Notes: generated from the sequence alone by a model not told the origin. Positions 9,345 to 18,544 are shown, counted from the stretch's first letter. The stretch is 64,000 nucleotides of DNA from BPJU01 sp964425225 (GCA_964425225.1 CAYRMD010000019.1:1-64000); one strand, 5' to 3'. Made by a program: numbers and translations.

Positions 9345-9737
9345 GTGAACATCCGGCGGCCTAGCCTGTTGATTACCGATGACGATGCCCATCTGCGGGA
9401 GACGTTGCGCTCGGTGTTCGAACCGCGCGGAGTATGTACTTGGTTAGCTGGTGACGGTGAAGAGGCGATACGAATCGTCGAGCGGCACGCGATCCACGTG
9501 GTACTCTTAGACATGCACATGCCCCGATTGGATGGAATGGAGACGCTCCAGAGGCTCAGCCAAATCGAGAATCCCCCCGCCTGCATAGCGATGTCTGGTG
9601 ACTGGACCGACGAACTTCAAGAAAGGGCTCGCTCCGTAGCTTTTTCGTTATTGTGGAAACCCGTTCGATTTCAGTCAGTGTTGGAGTCGGTACGCTGCGC
9701 TTTGTGGGAGCGATACAGGCTAGCGTGGCACGAATAG
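9345..9737 (+). CDS. Single-domain response regulator (CheY-like receiver)
   Basis: Stand-alone phosphoacceptor domain of a two-component system. Seen: acidic pocket ITDDDAHL, phosphoacceptor aspartate in VVLLDMHMPRLDG, the switch residue in IAMSGD and the conserved lysine in LLWKPVRF, so all catalytic positions are present. There is no output domain; the protein ends right after the receiver fold. The GTG at 9345 is chosen because GGGAAAGG lies five bases upstream; an upstream GTG at 9324 would add seven residues. No kinase gene lies nearby, so the partner is unknown. The 400-base space before it (8917-9344) holds the divergent sdh promoter and nothing else visible. Confidence 0.85.
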   Translation: MNIRRPSLLITDDDAHLRETLRSVFEPRGVCTWLAGDGEEAIRIVERHAIHVVLLDMHMPRLDGMETLQRLSQIENPPACIAMSGDWTDELQERARSVAFSLLWKPVRFQSVLESVRCALWERYRLAWHE

Positions 9738-9825
9738 CTGCTGCGCCAATTGGTTGACACCGTCATGTACGCTCCCGCGGTCAATTCTGAAACGATCGCA
9801 ATGCTCTGCGGTCTTGGGTTATTCA

Positions 9826-10776
9826 TCAACGAAAGAAATAAACCTTTTCTGCGGTGCGTCGCGTGACCCACTCTCGATCAGCCTCTGTCCAGAAATCGAT
9901 GCGACGAACGAATTCGACCGACGCAGCATAACTGTTCGGAGCTTGCAGTTGATAGGGAGCGTCGCTGGCCCACATAAGCCGTTGAGGTCCGAACGCCTCG
10001 AAGACGCGACGAACCATCGGCAATAGATCCTCATAGGGGGGCATCTTTCGACCCAAGGCATAAAATGCCGAGAGCTTTACATGGACGAGCGGGAAACGAG
10101 CTAAGCGGCACAAACGGCGCACATCTGCATCTCGAATCTGACCATCAACGCCAATCCGCGCGAAATGGTCAATTACAACCACGGTTTCCGGGTAACGCCC
10201 ACACATCTGGTCCACCGCCGGCAGATCGGGCGGGTCGACCAAGCAACATATCGCCTGACGTGTCGCAGCAGCCGTTTTCCACATCGCGTGCATTCCCGGG
10301 GTATCTAGCCAATTGTTTGGGCGGATCCACGATGTAATGCGAAACCCCGTAACATGCTGTTGTAGAAGCCGACGCATCTTGGCCTCCGGCTCCGGCTGAA
10401 GATCGTCGATCATGCCAACGACCCGGAAGGTTTGGGGGCGGCGAGCGGTTTCGTCGATCAGATAAGAGTTGTCAAAACCGTGGTAGATATGGTGCTGAAT
10501 CAATACCACTCGGTGGACGCCCAGCGGTCGAGCCACTTCAAGGAGCTCATCGGCGGTAAAACTGGGCGGCTGTAGTACCTCGGGGCCCTGATTTCCCACG
10601 AGCGGATAACGCTTCACATCCCGCGACCAGATATGGCTGTGCGCATCGACCCAATAGTCGTCCGGCAGCATGGGTGGGCCTGCTCGGAGACGATCGACAG
10701 CCGCTAAACCAACCATCGTAGCTCCCCACCGAACCAACGATCGGCGTGTGAAAACGCGCATGCGTCGAGTCGTCAT
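9826..10776 (-). CDS. Tat-exported amidohydrolase-2 family metal-dependent hydrolase
   Basis: TIM-barrel hydrolase of the amidohydrolase-related (PF04909) type. Seen: an N-terminal twin-arginine signal (FTRRSLVRWGATMVGLAAV) predicting export in folded form, the metal-binding DAHSHIW early in the chain, LIQHHIYHG in the middle, VVVIDHFAR, and WASDAPY near the C-terminus carrying the usual last aspartate. The 316-residue length fits. Homologues act on lactones or aromatic carboxylates; the substrate here cannot be told. It is followed downstream (minus strand upstream neighbour) by a small membrane protein gene and a globin, but spacing does not prove a shared operon. Confidence 0.85.
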   Translation of the reverse strand: MTTRRMRVFTRRSLVRWGATMVGLAAVDRLRAGPPMLPDDYWVDAHSHIWSRDVKRYPLVGNQGPEVLQPPSFTADELLEVARPLGVHRVVLIQHHIYHGFDNSYLIDETARRPQTFRVVGMIDDLQPEPEAKMRRLLQQHVTGFRITSWIRPNNWLDTPGMHAMWKTAAATRQAICCLVDPPDLPAVDQMCGRYPETVVVIDHFARIGVDGQIRDADVRRLCRLARFPLVHVKLSAFYALGRKMPPYEDLLPMVRRVFEAFGPQRLMWASDAPYQLQAPNSYAASVEFVRRIDFWTEADREWVTRRTAEKVYFFR

Positions 10777-10841
10777 AACGATGGCTCTCCGGAACCCTCA
10801 GCCAATACGACTTAAACCACGGCGTGGAAGCATTTCGGCAC

Positions 10842-11042
10842 CTAGAGTTTTGCCGAAATCCAGACGGCCATGACGGCGATCACCAGGCCAATAGCAACCA
10901 CGCCAAATAGCAAACCCGTGACATTGCGCCAAGCGACCGCATCTTCATGCAATTGTTCCTGTCGATCGGCTTCCCCAAAGGATTGGAGCCAGATTTGAGG
11001 GCCTTCATGCTCGGAATGCTCCGACGTTGCTACTGGCTGCAT
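10842..11042 (-). CDS. Small single-helix membrane protein
   Basis: Hypothetical protein of 66 residues with a polar, acidic N-terminal half (SEHEGPQIW, EADRQEQLHED) and one C-terminal transmembrane segment (LLFGVVAIGLVIAVMAVWI). A strong Shine-Dalgarno sequence (AAAAGGAGAG) sits eight bases before the ATG, which supports a real gene. It lies between the amidohydrolase and the globin on the same strand. I do not recognise the family; a tail-anchored accessory subunit is possible but unproven. Confidence 0.65.
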   Translation of the reverse strand: MQPVATSEHSEHEGPQIWLQSFGEADRQEQLHEDAVAWRNVTGLLFGVVAIGLVIAVMAVWISAKL

Positions 11043-11126
11043 GAGCGTGTCTCTCCTTTTAATGGGACCGTGCAGGTCTGGAAACCACGACCTATGCGCC
11101 CCTAATGTACCGTGATGGACAGCGTG

Positions 11127-11552
11127 TCACAAATCCGGTTTTACTGGGACAAAAGACGGCTCACCATAAGCCTCCAGCATCACTGCGATGGCTCGATCCA
11201 AGGCAACGCGCCACTGTTGGGCTAATTGCTCGCTCCAGTGGGATTCATGGTGTTGCTGCAACGCCTCGAGCATCGCCTCGCGGAAGCGACTATAGAGCTC
11301 CCGAGGAATACCGCGCAGTTGATGCTTTTCCCCTAAATGACGCAAGTAGCGCGCGATTCCCGGATAGCGATAGGTTTCATACTGTTCGACGAGCAACAAG
11401 GCGATGGAAAGCACAACCGCTTGTCGTTCTATGCGCACACCTTCGAAATAGCGCTGCACCTCCGGATATCGCTCGAAAAAGATGCGGTAAAACACTTGCC
11501 CCACGATCTCGTCGGATTCCAGCAACCAGTCGATGCTTTGGTGGATGTCCAT
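11127..11552 (-). CDS. Single-domain bacterial globin
   Basis: Haem-binding globin fold, related to the globin domain of flavohaemoglobins and Vitreoscilla-type haemoglobins; likely binds O2 or NO. Seen: helix A/B region VGQVFYRIFFERYPEVQRYFEG, then YLRHLGEKHQLRGIPRELYSRF where H of EKH is the expected proximal haem ligand (F8), followed by helices G and H (MLEALQQHHESHWSEQLAQQW, ALDRAIAVML). 141 residues is a normal single-domain length; there is no reductase domain. It may share a transcript with the one-helix protein 84 bases downstream. The family assignment rests on pattern, not on alignment. Confidence 0.75.
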   Translation of the reverse strand: MDIHQSIDWLLESDEIVGQVFYRIFFERYPEVQRYFEGVRIERQAVVLSIALLLVEQYETYRYPGIARYLRHLGEKHQLRGIPRELYSRFREAMLEALQQHHESHWSEQLAQQWRVALDRAIAVMLEAYGEPSFVPVKPDL

Positions 11553-11877
11553 GGTGTGAGATTACGAGCAAACACCCATAGGTCCCGCTTGCCGCAATCT
11601 GTTTTTTAACGCAATTCGAGAGCCGCTTCGTGCGGCAAATTGCCACACCATGGCTGTGACTCACCAGGCGTGGCACCACCACTACGGATGACCGTTAAGA
11701 GCCTGTCGCTAAATCGCTCCTGATTGCCTCGTGATGATAACGTGGCGATTTATGCGCAGAAATGAAGAAACCGGTTCTAGAGTTGGTAGGGGACGTAAGG
11801 AAAGTGTTCTTACTACCGAACAGGAGAACCGCGACGAAAAGTTAGCATACAAAATGAAGTTAGGCAAAATCGGGCAG

Positions 11878-12416
11878 GTGATTCGGATCGACGAGGGGGT
11901 ACCGCATGGGCATTTGAGGCAGATGGTGCCGGAGGCGGTGGAGGAGACGCTCAACAAGATTCTGGAGGCGGATACAGACGCGCAGTGTGGGGCGAAGTGA
12001 TACGAGCGGAGTCCGGAGCGTGTGGCCAGGCGGGCGGGTCACTACGAGCGGAATCTGATGACGCGTTCAGTGCCGGTAACGCTGAAAGTGCCGCGGCTGC
12101 GATATCTTCGGTTCCAGACGCAGATCATCGAGCGGTATCGGCGTCGCGAATCGACCGTCGAGGAGGCGTTGATCGAGATGTACCTGGCGGGCGAGTCGGT
12201 GCGTCGGGTGAAGGACTTCACCGAGGCGCTTTGGGGCAAGCGCGTAAGCTCCAGTGCGATGAGCGAGTTGAACCAGAAGCTATGCACGACGATCGAGGCC
12301 TGGCGGCAACGGCCGATCGAAGGCGAGCACCCCGTATGTATACGTGGATGGCCTGTGGCTGAAGCGTACGTGGGGCGGCGAGGTGCGTAACGTGGCGTTG
12401 CTGGTGTGCTGGTGAG
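11878..12416 (+). pseudogene. IS256-family (mutator-type) transposase fragment, broken
   Basis: DDE transposase remnant. Seen: DEGVPHGHLRQMVPEAVEETL, then CGAK-TGA(11998-12000)-YERSPERV, where the family has CGA(E)RYERSPER, so a CGA arginine codon seems to have become TGA; RAGHYERNLMTRSVPVTLKVPRLR; IIERYRRRESTVEEALIEMYLAG; and SVRRVKDFTEALWG. After IEGEHP (about 12330) a one-base shift moves the frame so that YVYVDGLWLKRTWGGEV continues to TGA at 12414. This contains the first catalytic aspartate but the rest of the catalytic domain is absent. So there is one nonsense mutation, one frameshift and a 3' truncation. No terminal inverted repeats are evident. Start of homology is approximate. Confidence 0.88.
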
Positions 12417-12481
12417 AGCACCGGCAGCCACGCACGCCGCGGCTATCTTTTCTTCCGACTAGGCGGAAAGAGGCATTACCG

Positions 12482-13187
12482 GTGAAACGCAACGGCTACG
12501 ACGTCCCATCCTGCACCTCGACGGTCGTGCGCTGGGCCATCTATACCCCCAAGTCCACCTTCGAAGGCTTGGACGAGGAGTTGAACTCGCTCGATACCCA
12601 ACGCGAGGCGGCCGAGGCATTCATCCGCAGCCAGGACGGCGAAGGCTGGATTGTGATTCCGGAGCGTTACGACGACGGCGGTTTCACGAGCGGCAACATG
12701 GAGCGGCCGGCCGATCCTCGGCTACTATCTGGACCCGCAGCGAGCGAGGCTGGTCGTGGACCCGGATGAGGCAGCCGTGGTCCGGGCCGTCTTCCAGTTG
12801 TACCTCGATGATGAACGGCTGACGCCTGCTGTCGAGAAGCTTCGTCGTCGCGGCTGGCGGAACAAACGCTGTCAGACGCGAAACGGCACTGAGCGCTGCA
12901 ACAGGATGTTTGAAAAGAACCGCCTGAGGCGTCTCATACCCAACGTCACCTACCTCGGCAAGGTCCGCTACGGGGACCGCGGCTGCCTGTCCCACTTCGG
13001 GACCGACCCGGAGGCGCACCGGCCGTTCGCCGGGCACGTCACGTCAGAGCACTACGTGAAGACGGAAGGTCGGGACCGCAGCGTGCACAGGGAGAAGCTG
13101 CGGCCGGAACACTCCGACCACCCGACCACCCAAGGTAGCCGGCCGATCCAAAACGATACACACGATGCGGATGGCCGACACCTGTGA
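12482..13187 (+). pseudogene. Large serine recombinase remnant with internal deletion
   Basis: Site-specific recombinase of the resolvase/invertase superfamily, now inactive. The 5' frame shows AIYTPKSTFEGLDEELNSLD, QREAAEAFIRSQDGEGW and RYDDGGFTSGNMERPA of the resolvase domain. The catalytic serine region is altered: family proteins read YTRKST, here YTPKST loses the arginine next to the serine. At about 12710 the frame breaks and the homology jumps straight to the recombinase domain in another frame (GYYLDPQRARLVVDPDEAAVVRAVFQLY, then KNRLRRLIPNVTYLGKVRYGD). Roughly 100 or more residues between the two domains are missing. Homology fades after about 12985. It lies between IS256 and phage-portal fragments, forming a decayed mobile block. 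Confidence 0.85.
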
Positions 13188-14023
13188 CGGCGAAACCTTC
13201 GCCGCCCTGATCACCAACGAGCGGCTACCGATGGCCAGCCAGCTCGACCTGCGACTGGTGGAGGCAGACCAGGTCACGACGCCGGACCTGTCGATTCTCT
13301 CCCGCGACAAGGTGGTTGATGGCATCGTGTTCGTCGGTGCGAGCAATCCGATCGAGTATCACGTTCTCCGCACGCGTCCGAGTGATCCGGGCCGTACCGC
13401 CCGAGTCGATTACGACCGCGTTCCCGCCGAGGCGATCATTCATCTGCACCGGGCCGACCGGCCGGGCAAGTCCCACGGCGTTCGCGAATTCACGCCGGCG
13501 TTGGCGCTGTTCGCCATGCTGCGGGATTACTCGCTGGCGAACCGCGAAGCGTCCAAGGCGGCAGCATACTTCGCCGGCACTCTCTACACAGATGCCCCCA
13601 GCCGGGGGCGAAGTCGAGTCGGTGGAACTACAGCACGAGATTGAACTCGATTGCAACCTGCTGCTGACGGTGCCCGGTGGCTGGAAGGCGAGCCAACACG
13701 AAGCCGAGCAACCGGCGGGCACCTACGGGGAGTTCAAACGGGAGATCCTCAACGAAACCGCAAGCTGCTTGAACATGCCTTTCAAATTCGCCGGGAACTC
13801 GGCAGCCTACAACTATACATTGGGCCGGCTCCACCACCCGACCTATTTCAGATCGATCCGCGTCGCCCCGACGCACCTCGAATGCGTTGTCCTGGACCGC
13901 ATCCTCGCCGCGTGGCTCGATGAGACCGCACTGATTTCGGGCCTTCTTGCCCGCGGACCTCGGACCGTTCACGACTGGTCGCAACAGTGGTTCTGGGACG
14001 GGCACGAGCCCGTCGGTTCCTAA
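13165..14023 (+). pseudogene. Lambda-type phage portal protein fragment, frameshifted
   Basis: Prophage or phage-derived capsid-vertex (portal) protein remnant. First part, frame from 13165: CDGETFAALITNERLP, LDLRLVEADQV, GNPIEYHVLR-like NPIEYHVLR, HLHRADRPGKSHGVREFTPAL and YFAGTLYTDAP. At about 13590 the frame shifts by one and continues as LLLTVPGGWKASQHEAEQPAGT, YGEFKREILNETASCLNMPF, NSAAYNYTLGRL, HLECVVLDRILAAWLDE and QQWFWDGHE, then stops at 14023. The N-terminal third and the C-terminal tail of the family are missing. The block is visibly richer in G+C than its flanks, consistent with a foreign origin. Confidence 0.85.
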
Positions 14024-14149
14024 CGCGAATTGGGAAGGCACTCTTCCAAACATCAGTGCGCAATTCGAATGCCTGGGTTACCCTTTGCCAGTTGTTCGGA
14101 TTCACGGACACGATTAGAGATCAGCCAAAGAGCTTGCTATCGTTTGGCT

Positions 14150-17100
14150 CTACCCGGCATGATGCAGTATGCCTGCGCCGAAGGTAAAGCCCCCACCGAA
14201 AGCACACAATCCGATCCGGGTGCCCGGCGCCAATTGCGGCAACAGTTCGGACAAACAGAGCGGAATGCTGGAGGACGACGTATTTCCATAGTGAACGATG
14301 TTGCTGTAGATCGGGACACGAACTCGGTGGGCGAGGGCATCGAGGATCCGCTGGTTGGCTTGATGGGGTACAATCCAGGCCAATTGGTTGATCGATAGTT
14401 GTTCGCGAGCACACGCGCGGTTCAAACTTGCCAGCATTGCTTTGACGGCTTCGGCAAACACGCGTCGGCCCTGCATGCGAATGTAACCCTGATGCGGCAG
14501 CGGGACACTCAGATGACACCCGTTTTCGGCTTTTCCAGAGAGTTCAGGACGCGACAGGCGGGCAATAGCGCGCTCCATGTGGGCCTCGCCATATAAGATC
14601 GTGGCACTTGCCGCATCGCCGAAAAGGATGGCCGTTTCCAAGTCGCTTCGATCCAACATCGGTGACAGTACTTCCGTAGTAACGATTAACACGCGTCCTT
14701 CCGGCTCGCTTTGCAAATAGTCCCAACCGGCTTGGAGTGCATATAGGTATCCCGAGCAGGCGGCGTTGATATCATAGGCCTGAACGTAGCCTGCGATTTT
14801 ACTGTTTTGAAGAGCATGGACGACCTGGCAGGCCATCGAGGGAGTGATGGCTGTGGGACTAGTTGTTGCGCAGATTACCAGGTCCACTTCGTCCAGCAGC
14901 AATCGTTCGGTTTGGAACAGTGCACGGCATGCGCGGGCAGCAAGACTCACAGGAGTCTCACCGTCGGCGATCCACCGCCGTTGGCGAATCCCGGTTCGGC
15001 GAACAATGGCTTCGACGTCAAAACGAGAGTTGTCTGCAAGCAGGTCCTCGTTCGTAACGGTGCGACTGCCGGTTACTGCATGAACGTGGGAAATTCCTAC
15101 GTCGTACGTCCGACGAGCCGACGTACGCTGCGGTATGCGCACTGCGAATTCCGGTTGCCGCCGTCGCACGGTTACCGCGCGCCGTACCGGGACGGCACGG
15201 CGGCGCACGGCTTGATCCGTTCGCAGGGTGACAAGGGGAGAGCCGACAGGCACGCTCTGGCCCGGCTGAACGTGCAGTGCTGCGACGTGACCGTTTGCCG
15301 GTGCCGAGAGTTCAAAAACACTTTTCGTAGCCTCCACCAACGCTAAACTCTGACCACGCGTAACATACTGACCGACGGCCACGTGCCATTCGGCTAACGT
15401 CACCATTTCGTCTGACGGGCCGCTACCGGTGGCCGGCACGATCAGTTCGCCAGCCGACGCCGTGCTGGGCGAGTCCCGATAGCAGAGTTCCAAGTGCAAC
15501 AATTCCGCGGCTGCCGCCAGGACCGATTCGACCGAGGGCAGAATTGCCGTTTGGCTCGGAAAGTGGCAGGGTATGGGGGTGTCGGGGCGAGCCACCCGAC
15601 GCATGGCCACCGGCATGCGGGCTTGTTCGGCAATCGCCGCCAGAACCTCAGCGCCAAAACCGGCTGTCACATTGTCTTCATGGACTACTACCAACCGTGA
15701 AGTATGTTCAGCCGACGCACGAATAGCGGCAGTATCCCACGGGGAAATGCTGCGAAGGTCAAACAGGTCCACTTCGATGCCTTCGGACTCCAAGACCTCG
15801 GAGGCTTCAGAACATATGCGAACCGTGTTGCCCCAAGCAACCAGCGTCAGATCGCGGCCTGCGCGGAGTTTTTTGGCGACCCCCAACGGAACAAATTCAT
15901 CCTCAACGTTCGGACCTGCACCAATTGTTGGATCATTGAGGAGGCTTTTTGGATACAATAACAGTGTGGGGCGCTTCGATGCAAAAGCGGCGTTGAGCAA
16001 TCCCGCTGCGTCGGACGCCGTCGCTGGCACCAACACATCCAACCCCGGTATGTGTGCAAAGTGGCTTTCTAACGTTTGTGAATGAAAGGGCCCCAAGCCA
16101 GGACGGTATCCACCACAAGGTGCCAGGATAATGAGCGGGACCCGACAAGCGCCAGCCGTACGCCAGTAGAAAGTAGCGAGTTCACTTAAGATCTGATTGA
16201 AAGCCAACGGCAGAAAATCAGCAAATTGAATGAATACCACCGGATGCTGGCCTGCCAACGCACGCCCGATGGCCGTGCCCACGATCGTCGCTTCAGCCAA
16301 AGGCGCATTTAGTACTCGTCCTGGAAACCGAGTGCTCAAACCGCGAGTCACTCCGAACACGTCACCCTTAGGATCTTCAATGTCCTGGCCCCAAATCCAG
16401 ACTCGTGGGTTTATCGATAAATGATGGGCCAAAACACGCCCCAAAGCATCTTTCATCGGCAAGCCGCCAGGTACTAAACCGGCCGTACGTTCCGAGCCTG
16501 GATGGGTAAGCTCCACCTGAACCGGAGGTTTGCAATCCCAAACGGGCTCAGGTTCGGGAGATTCCATAGCTTGTTGTTCAGCAGCTATTAACTCAGCCTC
16601 TACCTGCCGCTCGATATCAAGAAGGACCTCGGGGGGCACTCCGAGCCGTTCCAGCCACGCACGGCAAACGGCCAATGGGTCCGCTTGAAGCTGTGCCTGA
16701 TGCAGTTCATCAGTAGAGCGATACAGCCGTTGATCGTCAGCGTTGGTATGATCGCAGAGCCGTTCCAGGTGCAGCACTACCAGACGAGGGTGGGGGGTTC
16801 GGCGCATCGAGCGCGTGACACGTCGCAAAGTCTTCCATACACGCTCGAGTTCCGTACCGTCACACTGCGTGATGGAAATGCCGTGGAACGAGGTGGCCCG
16901 TCCCCGGTGATGCCAATAGAAAGTGCGCCCCTCGGTGCGGGTCGATATCGCGAAGCGATTGTCTTCGACGACAAATAGCACGGGCGCCTGTTGCCGAGCG
17001 GCTTCGGCCATTGCCTCATAGAACTCCCCCTGCTGCGTCGTGCCGTCGCCAACACAACAGACCACGAGGTAGCCTGGCTTTAACGTCGAGGCTATACCCA

Positions 17101-17458
17101 CGGCATGTAACGCCGAGTTGCCCACCGGACCAGAAAGCGAAACGACCCCGAAACGCGGCTCGCATACGTGTGCCGACATTTGTCGGCCCAAGGAACTGCT
17201 GTGGGCCGTGCATAAGAGGGCGTCCAGGAATCGCCGCACCGGAACTCCTCGAGCCAGCAGCAGGGCTTTGTCCCTGTAATGAGGCACTATCCAGTCTTCC
17301 GGTTTCAACAAGGGAGCCAGTAGTGCCATCGTTTCGTGGCCAGTCCCGGCTACGTGAAAGTAGGCTTCAGCCTGGTGCACCAACTGGCGCTCCCGCTCGT
17401 CGAGTCGACGCGCCGTGAGCATCGCTCGGAAAACTCTCGTCAGCGTTGCCGCATCCAT
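14150..17458 (-). CDS. Fusion protein: 2-oxoacid dehydrogenase E1-alpha + E1-beta + lipoyl domain + FabH-type ketoacyl synthase III
   Basis: One chain of 1102 residues. 1-300: E1-alpha with the thiamine diphosphate motif GDGTTQQGEF...EDNRFAIS (about 137-173). 330-660: E1-beta (MKDALGRVLAHHL, GQDIEDPKGDVFGVTRGL, LAEATIVGTAIGRAL, HEDNVTAGFGAE). 670-750: biotinyl/lipoyl domain with VEATKSVF, K712 being the expected lipoylated lysine. 785-1102: KASIII with the full triad C901 (NAACSGYL), H1032 (IVPHQANQ) and N1059 (HYGNTSSSS). No E2 acyltransferase or E3 domain is present. Start at ATG 17458 is favoured by GGAG six bases upstream; a longer frame begins at 17563. Inference: the E1 part decarboxylates a 2-oxoacid, loads its own lipoyl arm, and the KASIII part uses that acyl group for chain initiation. 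Substrate unknown. Confidence 0.93.
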   Translation of the reverse strand: MDAATLTRVFRAMLTARRLDERERQLVHQAEAYFHVAGTGHETMALLAPLLKPEDWIVPHYRDKALLLARGVPVRRFLDALLCTAHSSSLGRQMSAHVCEPRFGVVSLSGPVGNSALHAVGIASTLKPGYLVVCCVGDGTTQQGEFYEAMAEAARQQAPVLFVVEDNRFAISTRTEGRTFYWHHRGRATSFHGISITQCDGTELERVWKTLRRVTRSMRRTPHPRLVVLHLERLCDHTNADDQRLYRSTDELHQAQLQADPLAVCRAWLERLGVPPEVLLDIERQVEAELIAAEQQAMESPEPEPVWDCKPPVQVELTHPGSERTAGLVPGGLPMKDALGRVLAHHLSINPRVWIWGQDIEDPKGDVFGVTRGLSTRFPGRVLNAPLAEATIVGTAIGRALAGQHPVVFIQFADFLPLAFNQILSELATFYWRTAGACRVPLIILAPCGGYRPGLGPFHSQTLESHFAHIPGLDVLVPATASDAAGLLNAAFASKRPTLLLYPKSLLNDPTIGAGPNVEDEFVPLGVAKKLRAGRDLTLVAWGNTVRICSEASEVLESEGIEVDLFDLRSISPWDTAAIRASAEHTSRLVVVHEDNVTAGFGAEVLAAIAEQARMPVAMRRVARPDTPIPCHFPSQTAILPSVESVLAAAAELLHLELCYRDSPSTASAGELIVPATGSGPSDEMVTLAEWHVAVGQYVTRGQSLALVEATKSVFELSAPANGHVAALHVQPGQSVPVGSPLVTLRTDQAVRRRAVPVRRAVTVRRRQPEFAVRIPQRTSARRTYDVGISHVHAVTGSRTVTNEDLLADNSRFDVEAIVRRTGIRQRRWIADGETPVSLAARACRALFQTERLLLDEVDLVICATTSPTAITPSMACQVVHALQNSKIAGYVQAYDINAACSGYLYALQAGWDYLQSEPEGRVLIVTTEVLSPMLDRSDLETAILFGDAASATILYGEAHMERAIARLSRPELSGKAENGCHLSVPLPHQGYIRMQGRRVFAEAVKAMLASLNRACAREQLSINQLAWIVPHQANQRILDALAHRVRVPIYSNIVHYGNTSSSSIPLCLSELLPQLAPGTRIGLCAFGGGFTFGAGILHHAG

Positions 17459-18193
17459 GCTTATCTCCGCTGCCGGACTGCAATGCCTTTCGCCCGAGCA
17501 ATCCTGCCACTCGCCGTGCTCTTCCAGAGGAAGAACGCAATCTACCGTAAAGGTAGGTGCCAAAGCCAGATCAATTTTTCCCGACAGTTCATCTAGGTGT
17601 GTGCACCCTGATCGTGGGTGAAATTTTCCGAGGGAGGCGGCGGGCCTGACCGAGATCCATATATTCCCAGCCTAAATGGGGAAACCCGAGACGGGCTCTA
17701 ATTGTGGTTCGTGGCAAAAGCGCTCTGTCGAAGCGCGGCTCAACGCAGCCGCGACCGTAGGTGAGCCGCTAGAAAGCTTCAGCGCAAAGGCGCAACAAAG
17801 ACAACAGGTTCTTATCGATCGCTTACGCGCACGGGGGCCTCACTGCGCTTTCGTGTTTCTACAGCTCGTCCAAACCCGCGATTGAATATCTGTTCCCCAA
17901 TCCGCCAGACTTACGGTTGTGTCAGACGCTCCCACTGGTGCAACAACGGTCGTCACCACAGTTGCCCGTGGCAACCCGCGTCATAAACGGTTAGTGCGGT
18001 GCACCAAAACAGTTACCTGACATGTCACCGTCGGTAGGGATTGAAACTCTGAAACCTGATGTGCACACCTTGTGCAAGAATGTTCGTACACCGCCATCGC
18101 TGTCCAAAGAGACACTCTCAGCTCCCGGCCGGGCTTATTGTGCCTAGAGGTCGGTCCCAAGATGCCAACTTCGAGTTTCGAGCATGCTCGGCT
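17459..18193. other. Long intergenic region with a repeat
   Basis: About 735 bases between the fusion gene and the ArsR regulator, both on the minus strand. It holds the repeat at 17706-17885. The remainder shows no credible gene; the stretch 17900-18190 carries nothing I can identify. Confidence 0.4.
17706..17885. repeat. Dispersed intergenic repeat, copy 1 of the 180-base type
   Basis: Begins near TCGTGGCAAAAGCGC, contains GCCGCGACCGTA, then AGCGCAAAGGCGCAACAAAG and ends near GCGCTTTCGTG...CTCGTCCA. The same ordered landmarks recur at 19336-19510 with substitutions and short indels. The internal GCGCAAAGGCGC and the later pyrimidine-rich arm can pair, giving a palindromic core like that of the other repeats in the window. 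Confidence 0.65.
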
Positions 18194-18544
18194 CTAGGCA
18201 CTCGAATCGTTGTTTCGCCCGGGCAGGATTTGCCGCAACAGATGCACTTGATCGTAAAACCGCTCGGGCACAAGCGAGTAAAAATTGTGCTTTCCGGCGC
18301 GACGTAACACGATCAAGCCTGCCATGCGCAACAGCGCCAAATGGTGACTGACGGCCGGTTGCGTTAATCGTAGAACGCGGCACATCGTCTGCACGTTCAT
18401 TTCGCCTGCCTGCTTCAACATGTACACAATGCGCAGGCGAGTCTCATCGGCTAACAACTTCAGAAACTCGACGGAATGCTTGGCGCTTTCCTCATCTAGC
18501 AACGACAGATGCTCTAAAGATAGTCCAACCGTTTTTGTTTTCAT
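18194..18544 (-). CDS. ArsR-family winged-helix regulator
   Basis: Small HTH repressor of the ArsR/SmtB type. Seen: EFLKLLADETRLRIVYMLKQ, recognition region MCRVLRLTQPAVSHHLALLRMAGL and the wing LIVLRRAGKHNFYSLV. Start ATG 18544 (MKTKTVGL) is chosen because AGGA lies five bases upstream; an earlier start at 18607 would add residues that look non-homologous. No cysteine-rich metal site (ELCVC type) is visible, so a metal sensor role is not supported. It is isolated, with no co-directional partner within 700 bases, so its target is unknown. Confidence 0.87.
   Translation of the reverse strand: MKTKTVGLSLEHLSLLDEESAKHSVEFLKLLADETRLRIVYMLKQAGEMNVQTMCRVLRLTQPAVSHHLALLRMAGLIVLRRAGKHNFYSLVPERFYDQVHLLRQILPGRNNDSSA

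Noticed and set aside
11699..11720. GAGCCTGTCGCTAAAT before the IS256 fragment, resembling an element end, with a similar word near 46230
   Set aside because: Too short and no matching inverted partner at the other side.
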